Of a DNA stretch of 64,000 nucleotides, positions 25,970 through 37,274 are shown one piece after another; the first letter of the stretch is position 1; each line of letters opens with the position of its first letter. Under the pieces are notes generated by a model that saw only the letters and a list, made by a program, of their open reading frames with translations, ran no database searches and was not told the origin of the DNA. The DNA is from Rhodothalassiaceae bacterium. Its GTDB lineage: Bacteria; Pseudomonadota; Alphaproteobacteria; Sphingomonadales; Rhodothalassiaceae. The stretch is from positions 2,119,381 through 2,183,380 of the forward strand of contig BPKC01000001.1 in NCBI GenBank assembly GCA_026004935.1, written 5' to 3'. The position numbers and the translations under genes are program-made.

Positions 25970-27520
25970 GTCGGGTGTCGGTCATCGGGCTTCAGTCTTC
26001 AGAGGCGGATGGCAAGCCGCCGGTGACCCGTCCCTCTCGCGTCGTTCTCCGGGTTGACCGGCAAACCCGACCGGTCATCGGTGATCGGTCATCAGTCTTC
26101 AGACACGGAAGACAAGCCGGCGGGTGGCCCTCTCCCACCGCGTCGTTCGCCGGCTTGACCGGCGAACCCATGAGGCGGTGGCGACGTCACGGACGCCGGG
26201 CGCTCGTCCCCGCCGCCCGCTGGACCCGCCGGTCAAGTCGGCGGATGACGAAGAAAGGGGCTGGACCCGCCGGTCAAGCCGGCGGGTGACGAAGAAAGGG
26301 GCTGGACCCGCCGGTCAAGCCGGCGGGTGACGTGGGAAGGTACGGCCGCGCGGGTGACGTGCCCCTTCGCGTCGTTCGCCGACTTGATCGGCGAACCCAT
26401 GAGGCGGTGGCGACATCACGGACGCCGGGCGCTCGGCCCCGCCGCCCTCTGAACCCGCCGGTCAAGCCGGCGGGTGACGAAGAAAGGGGCTGGACCCGCC
26501 GGTCAAGCCGGCGGGTGACGTGGGAAGGTACGCCCGCGCGGGTGCCGTCCCCCTTCGCGTCGTTCGCCGACTTGATCGGCGAACCCATGAGGCGGTGGCG
26601 ACATCACGGACGCCGGGCGCTCGGCCCCGCCGCCCTCTGGACCCGCCGGTCACGCCGGCGGGTGACGAAGAAAGGGGCTGGATCCGCCGGTCAAGCCGGC
26701 GGGTGACGTGGGAAGGTACGCCCACGCGGGTGCCGTCCCCCTTCGCGTCGTTCGCCGGCTTGACCGGCGAACCCATGAGGCGGTGGCGACATCACGGACG
26801 CCGGGCGCTCGGCCCCGCCGCCCGCTGGACCCCGCCGGTCAAGCCGGCGGGTGACGAAGAAAGGGGCTGGACCCGCCGGTCAAGCCGGCGGGTGACGATT
26901 GGGGGCTGCGCAACGACGGGCGACACTTTCCCAAAAGCGTCGTTCGCCGGCTTGACCGGCGAACCCAGCCGGCCGAAGTGGCCACTCCCGGCGGTCGAGG
27001 TTGCCCCGCCGCCCTCTGAACCCGCCGGTCACGCCGGCGGGTGACGAAGAAAGGGGCTGGACCCGCCGGTCAAGCCGGCGGGTGACGTGGGAAGGTACGC
27101 CCGCGCGGGTGCCGTCCCCCTTCGCGTCGTTCGCCGACTTGATCGGCGAACCCATGAGGCGGTGGCGACATCACGGACGCCGGGCGCTCGGCCCCGCCGC
27201 CCTCTGGACCCGCCGGTCACGCCGGCGGGTGACGAAGAAAGGGGCTGGATCCGCCGATCAAGTCGGCGGATGACGAGAGAGTAGTGCGTCGGCGGGTGAC
27301 GTGCGAAGGTGCGCCCACGCCCGTGACGCTCCTCCCTTTGCGTCGTTCGCCGGCTTGACCGGCGAACCCAGCCGGCTGTGGAGCATCCCCAGCGCTGGTG
27401 ATTGGCCACGCTTCCCCCTGGATCCGCCGATCAAGTGGGCGGATGACGAAGAAAGGGGCTGGACCCGCCGGTCAAGCCGGCGGGTGACGAAAAAACGAGG
27501 TGGATCCGCCGTCCGGATCG
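25970..27520. repeat. Largest hairpin array, with a 188-bp unit repeated in tandem
   Basis: About 1.5 kb of non-coding DNA between the radical SAM and KAP genes. More than fifteen hairpins of the common family alternate in both orientations: CCCGCCGG/CCGGCGGG, TTCGCCGG/CCGGCGAA, TTCGCCGA/TCGGCGAA and ATCCGCCGA/TCGGCGGAT. A unit of 188 bp (for example 26332 and 26520, again near 26708, and a further copy near 27087) is nearly identical between copies. Heptamers occur near 25980 and 26075. Predicted frames across it are repeat translations. The array stops about 190 bases before the KAP start. Confidence 0.88.
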
Positions 27521-27706
27521 GCGGGCGGCTTCGGTTGGGAACGGCCCCGTCCCCCTTGCGCCGGCGCACGGCGGGCGGCGGGAGGCGCTCCGCTTTACGC
27601 GCGCCGGTACGGGCGGTATCATGCGCCTGCAACCGCACTTTCCGCGGCGCGGCCGGGGGCCGGCCCGGGCGCGGGCGGAGCGGCGGACATGGGGGAGGAG
27701 CGAGCC

Positions 27707-29179
27707 ATGGCCGGGCAGACGACGCGCCGCGGCCGGCTGCCGTTGAAGCTGCCGGAGATCGACTGGGCGGACATCGAGGCGAAGAACGATCCCTTCGATC
27801 CCGCGCTCGACATCTTCGGCCTCAAGGACTTCGCGGAGGGGCTGAAGGACATCGTCGAAGGCGTGGAGCTGCCGTTCACGATCCTGCTGGACGGCCGCTG
27901 GGGCACCGGCAAGACGGTCTTCATCAAGCAGTGGGTCGTGATGATGCGCAAAGCCGGCGCCCGCGTCGTCTATTTCGACGCCTTCCGGCACGACTACCAC
28001 GAAGACGCCTTCGCCGCCCTCGCCGGCGCGATCTTGCGGGAGTTCGAAAAGGCCGGTCTCAAGGAGCAGAAGCCCAAAATCTGGGAGGCCTTCAGAAAGC
28101 AGGCAGCCGATCTCGCAATCGCACTCGGCTTCGGAACGCTCAAGGGATTGGCGGGGCTTTTCACCGCCGGTGTCGCCGCCGCGGTGCTGGAGGAAGGCGA
28201 AGAAACGGCCCGGGAAAGGTACGAGCGCAGCCTCGCGGCTCGCGTCGACGCCGCCTTTACGCTGGAAAGCCAGCTCGAGGCGTTCCGGAAGGCGCTGTCC
28301 GAGGCGGCCGCTGCGACACTCCCGGACAGCAAATCAGAGGGCGCAAATGACAAAGCAACGGCTGGCGAGCCCTACCTGATCGTCGTGATCGACGAGCTCG
28401 ACCGCTGCCGCCCGGATTTCGCCCTCAAGATTCTGGAGCTCGTGAAACACGTGTTTCAGACGGATTCCTTATGCTTCATTATTTCCGCTGACACGAGAAA
28501 TCTTGGAGAAATAATTCGCACAAAATATGGTAATGATTTTGACAGCATGGATTATTTGAAAAAATTTTACGACTTGTATATTCGATTTGCGAAAATATAT
28601 GTACCAAATTATTATGGACAAACCGGAATCATAAATCCAAAAAGAAACTCGAAATTTAACATTGAAAATCAGGCCATTCTTACGATGATGGAAACATTTT
28701 CCCAAATACAGCGCGTATATGACTTATCTTTACGCGATCTGCAGAGATTATATGCATCCTCGATCGTATTTTACTTCATAGATCCAAAGAATAATGATGC
28801 GAATCAGTCGATCATTCGGGGAATTATTGGGGGACCAGCGGAAGGCTACAGACCGGGGCGACAACACGCACTCCTATCCTTTTTGCTGTTGCATCATGGA
28901 AAATCGTTTATCGAAGAAATTTCTGATCTTAACAAGAAAAGAAATCGGGAGCACATCTATATAATTGTTGATAATTATAGAAATGAAGTTACATCTTTCA
29001 GGACATTTAAAGTAATAATGAAAATAAATCTTCAGACGACAAGACTCGAAAATCGCGATACACCGGATAGTCAAATACGTCTTTTATCAGAGAAATTAAC
29101 ATTAAATGACTTCAAGCAAGTTGCATCGTTATGGGAGTCCGTTGAACATTTTAGATTAGAATTTCCAGAGAATTCCTAA
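27707..29179 (+). CDS. KAP family P-loop NTPase with AT-rich 3' half
   Basis: A 490-residue predicted NTPase of the KAP family, several members of which act in phage exclusion or other membrane-linked defence. The ATG at 27707 is preceded by GGGGGAGGAG at ideal spacing. Walker A is DGRWGTGKT (62-70). A hydrophobic segment (about 137-161) between Walker A and B is the membrane insert common in KAPs. Walker B is LIVVIDELDRCRPDF (224-238), followed by SADTRNLGEIIRTKYG. From about base 28465 (residue 253) the DNA changes abruptly from GC-rich host-like codons to AT-rich ones through the stop. It stands alone, and its last four bases overlap the convergent DUF3501 gene. Confidence 0.9.
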   Translation: MAGQTTRRGRLPLKLPEIDWADIEAKNDPFDPALDIFGLKDFAEGLKDIVEGVELPFTILLDGRWGTGKTVFIKQWVVMMRKAGARVVYFDAFRHDYHEDAFAALAGAILREFEKAGLKEQKPKIWEAFRKQAADLAIALGFGTLKGLAGLFTAGVAAAVLEEGEETARERYERSLAARVDAAFTLESQLEAFRKALSEAAAATLPDSKSEGANDKATAGEPYLIVVIDELDRCRPDFALKILELVKHVFQTDSLCFIISADTRNLGEIIRTKYGNDFDSMDYLKKFYDLYIRFAKIYVPNYYGQTGIINPKRNSKFNIENQAILTMMETFSQIQRVYDLSLRDLQRLYASSIVFYFIDPKNNDANQSIIRGIIGGPAEGYRPGRQHALLSFLLLHHGKSFIEEISDLNKKRNREHIYIIVDNYRNEVTSFRTFKVIMKINLQTTRLENRDTPDSQIRLLSEKLTLNDFKQVASLWESVEHFRLEFPENS

Positions 29180-29769
29180 CAAACATCCCCCTTCACCTCT
29201 TCGACCACCGCGGGCGGGATGACGGCCATGTGGCGGTAGTCGGGATGGTCGATGGCGAAAATCACGGGGCCGGTCCAGGCCCTGAAGGCCTTCACCTGCT
29301 CGGGCGTCATGCGGAAATGGAGGAAATGCACGGATGACGCGCGGCCCTCGGGCGTCGAGCGCTCGACGTCATGCTCCGGCTCGCCGGGGATGTCCACGTC
29401 GCCGAAGCGGATGTGCATCGTCCGCTCCACGCCGCCGAGGCGCGAGAGGATGCGCTCGCGCCGCTCCCTGTCCTCGATCTCGAACATCACGGTGGCGACG
29501 AGCTCGCGCCCGTCCGGCACCAGCGGCGCATAGGCGGCCAGCTCGTCGGCGATCTGCTCCTCGCCGCCGCGCTCGGTGATCAGCATCTCGTGCACCTGGT
29601 ACCACATCGTGTCCCAGTTCTCGAAGATCACCGTCGCATAGGGGCCGACGTGGAAGCGCCGGCGGCGCTTGGTCTCGATCATCTCGCGCCGCTTGTCGGC
29701 CCGGATCTTCGCATAGTCCTCGATCGGGATCACGTCCTCGCGGGTGAGCGTGCGGGCCTGTTTCGGCAT
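29176..29769 (-). CDS. DUF3501 family protein
   Basis: A 197-residue cytoplasmic protein of unknown function: EDVIPIEDYAKIRADKRREM, RRFHVGPYATVIFENWDTMW and VHEMLITERGGEEQIADEL match the family. It is typically encoded next to a rubrerythrin and a GlpC/HdrD-like Fe-S protein, as here, and is assumed to work with them in peroxide or redox homeostasis. It starts 38 bases after the Fe-S gene. The start at 29769 (MPKQARTLTREDVIP) gives the conserved N-terminus. Confidence 0.92.
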   Translation of the reverse strand: MPKQARTLTREDVIPIEDYAKIRADKRREMIETKRRRRFHVGPYATVIFENWDTMWYQVHEMLITERGGEEQIADELAAYAPLVPDGRELVATVMFEIEDRERRERILSRLGGVERTMHIRFGDVDIPGEPEHDVERSTPEGRASSVHFLHFRMTPEQVKAFRAWTGPVIFAIDHPDYRHMAVIPPAVVEEVKGDVC

Positions 29770-29807
29770 GTCTGCGAACCCTCCTTCGATCTTCGCGCCC
29801 GCGGTCC

Positions 29808-31151
29808 TCAGGCGACCGCAAGCCCGTAGCTTTCGGCCAGAATCTCGACCGGATGCGGCTGGCGCAGCCGCTCGTCGCCATCCTCGCCGCGGATCAGCTG
29901 CTCCAGATGGATCCCGGCCAGCGGGCATTCCGAGCAGCGGTGGGCCGCGCCGCTTTCGGCCTGGCGCCGGGCCGCCGGCCGGCCGACCTTGCAGGCGGTG
30001 GCGAAATGCTCGGCCATCATGCCCCATTTGCCGCCGTGGCCGGAGCAGCGCTCGACGATCGTGATCTCGGCCTCGGGGATGAGCCGCAGCATCTCGACGG
30101 CCTTCGCCCCCATGTTCTGGGCGCGCGCATGACAGGCCAGATGCACGGCGATCCCGCCCGCGACCGGCTTGCGGCCATCGACGAGACCATGGCGCTTGTG
30201 GATGTCCACGACATATTCGGCGATGTCGAAGGTGGCCTCGGCCAACCGCTTGACGCCCTCGTCTTCCGGCAGGATCAGCGGCCATTCGAATTTGAGCATC
30301 AGCGCGCAGGACGGCACGGCGGCGACCACGTCCCAGCCGTTCTCGACAAGCGGCAGCAGCGCGCGCTTGACCGCTTCGGCCTGGGCCGCGACGCCCGCGA
30401 TGTCGCCGTTCTCGAGCTTCGGCATGCCGCAGCAGGCCGGATGCAGCACCCGCGTCTCCACGCCGTTCAGCGCCAGCACGGCGCGGGCCGCGCGCACCGC
30501 GCGGTGGTCGTTCCAGTTGCCGAAGCAGGTGGCATAGAGCACGGCCCGGCGCTTGCCGAAGGCGGGGGCCTCGCGGTTCACCTCCACCGGCTGCGCCGCC
30601 GCCTCGCGCTCCATGGGCGGCGCCTCGAAGGGCGGCACCTCGGCGCGGGCGTCGATATGGGCCAGCTTCTCCATCACCGGGCGCGTGAGGCGATTGTCAC
30701 GCCGCGTCGCCCAGTTGACGAGCCCGGGCAGCGCCATGGCGAGCCGGCCGTTGCGGTCGGTCTCGGCGAGCTGGCGGTCCACGAAGCGGCGCTCGCCGCG
30801 GCGGAACTCGGCCGCCCGGTAGCGCAGCATCAGATGCGGGAAGTCGATGTTGAACTCGTGCGGCGGCACATAGGGGCATTTGGTCATGAAGCACATGTCG
30901 CACAGCGTGCAGGCGTCCGCGACCTGCTTGAAGTCCGCCGAATCGACGGAATCGAGCTCGCCGGTCTCGGATTCGTCGATGATGTCGAACAGCCGCGGGA
31001 AGGCGTCGCACAGATTGAAGCAGCGCCGGCAGGTGTGGCAGATGTCGAAGACCCGCCGCATCTCGCGGTCGATCTCCTCCGGGTCATAGAAGGACTCCTC
31101 GCGCCACGGGATCGGGTGGCGCGTCGGCGCCTCCAGACTGCCTTCGCGCAT
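29808..31151 (-). CDS. GlpC/heterodisulfide-reductase-like Fe-S protein
   Basis: A 447-residue electron-transfer protein. Two [4Fe-4S] ferredoxin motifs are near the N-terminus ([12 protein letters not shown] and [13 protein letters not shown]). These are followed by CCG-domain features: a Cys in [29 protein letters not shown] and [14 protein letters not shown] final [10 protein letters not shown] adds another Cys pair. It probably passes electrons between a quinone or thiol partner and the rubrerythrin/DUF3501 proteins; that is inferred from gene context. The start is at 31151; the 3' end of the truncated ThDP gene overlaps it. Confidence 0.92.
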   Translation of the reverse strand: MREGSLEAPTRHPIPWREESFYDPEEIDREMRRVFDICHTCRRCFNLCDAFPRLFDIIDESETGELDSVDSADFKQVADACTLCDMCFMTKCPYVPPHEFNIDFPHLMLRYRAAEFRRGERRFVDRQLAETDRNGRLAMALPGLVNWATRRDNRLTRPVMEKLAHIDARAEVPPFEAPPMEREAAAQPVEVNREAPAFGKRRAVLYATCFGNWNDHRAVRAARAVLALNGVETRVLHPACCGMPKLENGDIAGVAAQAEAVKRALLPLVENGWDVVAAVPSCALMLKFEWPLILPEDEGVKRLAEATFDIAEYVVDIHKRHGLVDGRKPVAGGIAVHLACHARAQNMGAKAVEMLRLIPEAEITIVERCSGHGGKWGMMAEHFATACKVGRPAARRQAESGAAHRCSECPLAGIHLEQLIRGEDGDERLRQPHPVEILAESYGLAVA

Positions 31152-32052
31152 GCGTCGCCTCCTGTCTGCATGGTTGCGCGCGCAGCGGACCGCGGCGGCA
31201 CGACCACCGGCCCGTCCGCAGCCGCCGGTCGACCAGCCGGGAAAGACGCGGCGCCCGCGCCCGCCCCGCCGCGGCGGGCCGGACGACGGGCGCCCGCGGC
31301 AACAGCCCGCCGATGCACAGCGGATGGTCGTCGTCGATGAAATCCTTGGCCTTAAGGCTGCGCACGATCGGCGCCCTGACGGCCTCGGCGAAGGCGATCA
31401 GCTCCTCGCGCGCCTGCCGGCAGCCGATGCCGGCGAGAATCACGGGCCGCTCCGCCGCGTCGATGGCGGCCGCCGCCGCCCGGCAGTCGTCGTCGCCCGG
31501 CAGCACGCGCCCCGGCAGACTGGCGACCAGGCGGTGCGCACCGTCGAAGGATACCGTGCGGCCCGACACGTCCGTCGCGATCGCAACATGCGCCACCCCG
31601 CGGTGCGCCACGGCGGCATGGCAGGCCTCGAGGATGACGTCGGGAATCTGGCGCTCGGTCGTCACCGTCTGCGTATAGACCGCGACATCGGCGAACAGCC
31701 GCTCCAGCCGCACCTCCTGATGGTATTGCGTGCCGATGAAGCCGGTCGCCACCTGGCCCGTGATCGCCAGCACCGGCGCATGGTCGAGCTTGGCGTCGTA
31801 GAGGCCGTTGAGAAGATGGATGGCGCCCGGCCCCGCCGTACCGACGCAGGCGGCCAGCCCGCCCGTCAGCTTGGCCTGGGCGCTCGCCGCGAAGGCACCC
31901 GCCTCCTCGTGCCGCACCGAGATGAAGGAAATCCGATCCTGCCGGCGCACCGCGTCCATCACGTCATTGATGGCGTCGCCGGGAATGCCGAAAAGCTGGC
32001 GCACCCCGTGGGCGGCCAGGATCTCGAGCAGCACGTCGGATACGGTCGTCAT
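31152..32052 (-). pseudogene. Truncated thiamine-diphosphate enzyme (pyruvate oxidase/acetolactate synthase-like)
   Basis: The frame from 32052 encodes an intact N-terminal PYR domain ([20 protein letters not shown], the catalytic Glu in [40 protein letters not shown]) and the start of the central domain ([20 protein letters not shown]). After [17 protein letters not shown] (about residue 245, near base 31320) the similarity ends and a short Arg-rich tail runs into the Fe-S gene. The PP domain that binds the ThDP diphosphate is absent, about 320 of roughly 570 residues. It is most likely a deletion remnant. It separates the rubrerythrin gene from its usual partners. Confidence 0.8.
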
Positions 32053-32297
32053 GGCTTGTCCCTCCCGGTCATCTGCGATCGATGTCGATCATGGCATCCT
32101 GACAGCCGGGAGAGCGCGCCTCAATCCACTTCTCAAGCCGTTTGGGGTGCCGTTTCGGCGCCTGCCGCTTCGGCGATGCGTCGCGACGATCCCCCGCCGC
32201 GGCCGGGGACCGGATCCCCGCGCGGCGGGCGCCTCCGGGACGCCGCCGGCGCCCCGGAGCACCCGCGCCGGATACACGCGATCGCCGTGGCGCCGAC

Positions 32298-32720
<423 letters not shown>

Positions 32721-32825
32721 GACGTCCTCCTTTCCTCAACTGGTCCTGCCCCGTGCAGGAAGACCAACGCGGCCGCCGCCGCGCCGGTTCCGCCATCCGG
32801 TCTCTTAGCACGATCGCGGGTGTTC

Positions 32826-32870
32826 AGAAAAACGGAATTTTTCTATGAGCTTGATCGATCAGATCGATCA
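32826..32870 (-). terminator. Two consecutive inverted repeats at the end of the RHH gene
   Basis: On the minus strand TGATCGATC/GATCGATCA (32852-32870, arms around one base) falls within the last codons of the RHH gene. It is followed by AGAAAAA/TTTTTCT around CGGAA (32826-32844), which contains the stop codon. The second, T-rich on both strands, could act as a bidirectional terminator between the RHH and rubrerythrin genes. The GATC-rich palindrome is unusual in its own right. Confidence 0.4.
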
Positions 32871-33160
32871 TTCGCCGCCCCCTCGCCGGCCGCCAGCACG
32901 ACCAGCCGCAGCGCGGCGGAGAGATTGAGGGGGCCGCGCGCCTCGTCCACCCGCGCCACCAGCTCGGCGAGCGAGAGCCCCTCGGCGGCGGCAAGCCGCC
33001 TCAGCGCCCGCCAGAAGGGCTCTTCCAGCGAAAGGCTGGTGCGGTGGCCGCGCAGGCTGATCGAGCGTTTCGCGGGGCCGAGCGCGGGCGCGCGGGCCTT
33101 GAGCTCCGCCAGCAGGGCATCGAGCCGCCCCGCCCCGGCATCCGCATCCGGGCCGGCCAT
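32843..33160 (-). CDS. Ribbon-helix-helix domain protein
   Basis: 105 residues. The central part KRSISLRGHRTSLSLEEPFW, then RRLAAAEGLSLAELVARVDE and RGPLNLSAALRLVVL, is a ribbon-helix-helix fold of the alphaproteobacterial RHH_4 family; the Arg/Ser-rich strand would contact DNA. It lies just downstream of fumC on the same strand (24 bases) and is probably in one transcript with it. Targets are unknown. The last residues (SDRSDRSSS) are encoded by a GATC-rich palindrome. Confidence 0.82.
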   Translation of the reverse strand: MAGPDADAGAGRLDALLAELKARAPALGPAKRSISLRGHRTSLSLEEPFWRALRRLAAAEGLSLAELVARVDEARGPLNLSAALRLVVLAAGEGAANDRSDRSSS

Positions 33161-33183
33161 GCCGCCTCCCCATCCCGGCCGCG

Positions 33184-34587
<1,404 letters not shown>

Positions 34588-34679
34588 CGTCTCCAGCCTT
34601 TCCGATTCTCCTGCCTGAACCATGCCCGCGCCCGGCGCACCGCGTGCGTGCCGCGGTGGCCGCCGAGTGCCGGACGGGA

Positions 34680-35198
34680 TCAGGGCTGCTTCTCGCGCTT
34701 CTTGCGGAAGGCGTCGAGGGTGACGACCTTGCCACCCTTGCCGCCGTCGGCCGGCGGCGTGTCGCCGTCGTTCTGGTTTTCGGCGCGCTGGCCGTCGGTC
34801 GCGATCGCGGGCTCCTCCAGCGGCGCGTCGGCCTTCGGCGGCTCGAACTGCAGCGCGAACTGGGCGTAGGGGTCGACGAAGCCCAGGATCGCCTTGAAGG
34901 GGATCACGAGATGCGCCGGCTTGCGGTTGAAGGACAGCCCGACCTCGAAGCGGTCGTCGTGGACGGCGAGATCCCAGAAGCGGTGCTGGAGGACGATCGT
35001 CATGTCCTCGGGATAGCGCTCCTTCAGATCCTCCGGCATGACGACGCCGGGATAGCGGGTCGCGAAGGCGATGTAGAAATGGTGCTGCCCGGGCAGGCCG
35101 TCTTCCGCGACCCTGCGCAGCAGCTCGCGCACCACGCCGCGCAGCGCGTCCTGGACCAGATCGTCGTAGGGAATGAGCAGCTCGCGCTTGTCGTTCAT
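34680..35198 (-). CDS. sspB: SspB-like ClpXP adaptor protein
   Basis: A 172-residue adaptor that in family members delivers ssrA-tagged or specific substrates to the ClpXP protease. The N-terminal substrate-binding domain ([77 protein letters not shown]) is followed by a long flexible Asp/Pro/Gly-rich linker. The C-terminal peptide [11 protein letters not shown] is the conserved ClpX-tethering tail. This is the alphaproteobacterial SspB-alpha arrangement. It is preceded by 133 bases separating it from the adenosine kinase gene. Confidence 0.92.
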   Translation of the reverse strand: MNDKRELLIPYDDLVQDALRGVVRELLRRVAEDGLPGQHHFYIAFATRYPGVVMPEDLKERYPEDMTIVLQHRFWDLAVHDDRFEVGLSFNRKPAHLVIPFKAILGFVDPYAQFALQFEPPKADAPLEEPAIATDGQRAENQNDGDTPPADGGKGGKVVTLDAFRKKREKQP

Positions 35199-35331
35199 GG
35201 CTTCCTCACCACTGGCCGGCGCGCATTCCGGACCCGCGGCCCCGATGGCGACGGCGGCCGTCGGAGCCCATATACCCGGCGCAACCGGCGATGGCCAGAG
35301 CCAAGCCGGCCGCCGGGGGCGCCTGCGGACC

Positions 35332-36333
35332 TCAGCCTTTCGGGATGTCCGCGACGAGCGCCTTGAGATCGGCTTCCGGGCGCGCGCCGTAGTGCGAAAT
35401 CACCTCGCCGGCCACGCGCGCGGCGAGCCGACCGGCTTCGGGCAGGCCGTAGCCGTGGGTGAGCCCGTAGAGCAGACCGGCGGCGTAGAGATCGCCGGCG
35501 CCGGTCGTGTCCACGACGCCGTTCGGCGCCTCCGCCGCGACCGCGTGCACCGCACCCGCGCCGCCGTCGATGAGCCAGGAACCCTTCTCGGAGCGGGTCA
35601 GCGCGACCAGCGGCCGGCCGAGCTCGACGAAGGCATCGCGCGCGGCCTCGGCGCTGTCGACCTTGAAGAGGGTCCTGGCCTCCTCCTCGTTCGCGAACAG
35701 GATGTCCACCTGCTCCAGAAGCTCCATGAATTCGGCGCGGTGGCGGCTGACGCAGAAGGGATCGGACAGGGTGAAGGCGACCTTGCGCCCCGCCTGCTTC
35801 GCGATTCGGATGGCCTTGCGGAAGGCGCGCTTGGCACCCGGCGGATCCCAGAGATAGCCCTCGAGATAGAGAATCTCGGCGGAGGCGACGGTCTGCTCGT
35901 CCACATCGGCCTCGTCCAGCATCTGGCTGGCGCCCAGAAAGGTGTTCATCGTGCGCTGGGCGTCCGGTGTGACGAGGATCAGCGAGCGGGCGGTGGTCGC
36001 CGGCGCCGGCGCCGGCGGGGTGGCGTAGTGGATGCCCAGCGCACGGATGTCGTGGGCGAACACCCGGCCGAGCTCGTCTTCCGCCACCTTGCCGATGAAG
36101 GCGGCGCGCCCGCCGAGCGCCGCAAAGCCCGCGACCGTGTTGGCCGCCGATCCGCCGGACATCTCCACCCCCGGCCCCATGTCCTCGTAGAGCGCCTCGG
36201 CCCGGGCGGCGACGACGAGCCGCATCGTGCCCTTCTTCAGCCGGTGCCTTTCCAGAAAGGCATCGTCGGCGCGGGCGATCACGTCCACGATCGCATTGCC
36301 GATGCCGCACAGGGCAAAGCGCGTCGCCGTCAT
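35332..36333 (-). CDS. Adenosine kinase, PfkB family
   Basis: Phosphorylates adenosine (or a related nucleoside) with ATP in purine salvage. The 333 residues carry GVEMSGGSAANTVAGFAALG (PfkB signature 1 region), AQRTMNTFLGAS, LYLEGYLWDPPGAKRAF and, near the C-terminus, the anion-hole motif VDTTGAGDLYAAGLLYGL with catalytic Asp. The family also holds other sugar and nucleoside kinases, but the overall layout fits the adenosine kinase-like group of alphaproteobacteria. It is transcribed toward sspB. Confidence 0.88.
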   Translation of the reverse strand: MTATRFALCGIGNAIVDVIARADDAFLERHRLKKGTMRLVVAARAEALYEDMGPGVEMSGGSAANTVAGFAALGGRAAFIGKVAEDELGRVFAHDIRALGIHYATPPAPAPATTARSLILVTPDAQRTMNTFLGASQMLDEADVDEQTVASAEILYLEGYLWDPPGAKRAFRKAIRIAKQAGRKVAFTLSDPFCVSRHRAEFMELLEQVDILFANEEEARTLFKVDSAEAARDAFVELGRPLVALTRSEKGSWLIDGGAGAVHAVAAEAPNGVVDTTGAGDLYAAGLLYGLTHGYGLPEAGRLAARVAGEVISHYGARPEADLKALVADIPKG

Positions 36334-36453
36334 CCGCTGTTCCTCCCTGACCGTTCGTTCATGCCGGCCCCGAAGCGGGCGCCTGCGCCCGCCTAGCGGA
36401 TCGGCGGCGGGCGAGGCAAGCGCCGCGGCCGGCCGCGCCGGATGCGGGCGGGA

Positions 36454-37221
36454 TCAGGACTCCGCTTCCGCCGCCGCCGCCAGGAGAGCCGCGATCGCAT
36501 CGACGCGCGCGGCGGGCGCAGGCTGGTGGACGGCCGCCAGCAGATGCCGTTCGAGGAAATGGCCGGTGAGCCGGAAGGCCTCATCCAGCTCCGCGCGGCC
36601 GGGCGGCGAGGCCCCGCGGGTGGCGCCGGGCCGCAGGAAGGCGGGCAGCGGCAGAAGCCTTTCGGCATAGGGTGCCCCCGCCTCGCGGCTGACCGCGCGG
36701 CCCGTGCGGGGGGAGACATGGACGAGGTCGCGGTTCTGCCCGGTGACCGCGCAGCGTTCGAGATCGAGCGCAAAGCCGGCGGCGGCGATGAGCGCAAGCT
36801 CGAAGCGCACGAGCGCCTCGCCCAGATGGCCGGCCGCCACCCCCTCGAGCGCCAGCACCGCGAGCAGACCCTCGAGCGCCTCGAACACCGGCTGGTACGG
36901 CTGGCGCTCCGGCAGCGCGACGATCAGCAGGCTGCGCGCGGCCTGCCAGACCTTGAGCTTGAGCGGCGCCCCCATGAGATGCGGCAGCAGCGCCCGCTCC
37001 GGCTCGACGAGGAAATGGCCGAGCTGGTCGAGCAGCCGCGCGCGCCAGTGCACGCTCACCAGATTCCCCGGCTCCAGATGCGCGGCCAGCCGCGCGCTCG
37101 CGCCGCCGTGCACGAGCCCGCGCCAGCGCCCGTGGCCGCGGGCGAAGAGATCGACGAGCGCATGGCGCTCGCCGTGCCGCCGCCGCTCCAGGATCACCGC
37201 GTCATCGCGCCATTCGATCAT
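36454..37221 (-). CDS. recO: DNA repair protein RecO
   Basis: Works with RecF and RecR to load RecA on SSB-coated gaps. The start MIEWRDDAVILERRRHGERH (ATG at 37221) begins the OB fold; RGLVHGGASARLAAHLEPGN and VHWRARLLDQLGHFLVEPER match alphaproteobacterial RecO. The helical C-terminal half includes YAERLLPLPAFLRPG and FRLTGHFLERHLL. At 255 residues it has the family's length. It lies between the adenosine kinase and GST genes on the same strand. Confidence 0.93.
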   Translation of the reverse strand: MIEWRDDAVILERRRHGERHALVDLFARGHGRWRGLVHGGASARLAAHLEPGNLVSVHWRARLLDQLGHFLVEPERALLPHLMGAPLKLKVWQAARSLLIVALPERQPYQPVFEALEGLLAVLALEGVAAGHLGEALVRFELALIAAAGFALDLERCAVTGQNRDLVHVSPRTGRAVSREAGAPYAERLLPLPAFLRPGATRGASPPGRAELDEAFRLTGHFLERHLLAAVHQPAPAARVDAIAALLAAAAEAES

Positions 37222-37274
37222 GCGGTGCTTCCAGCGTCCCCGGGCCGATCCCGCCAGCGGCGGCCGGCGGACCG

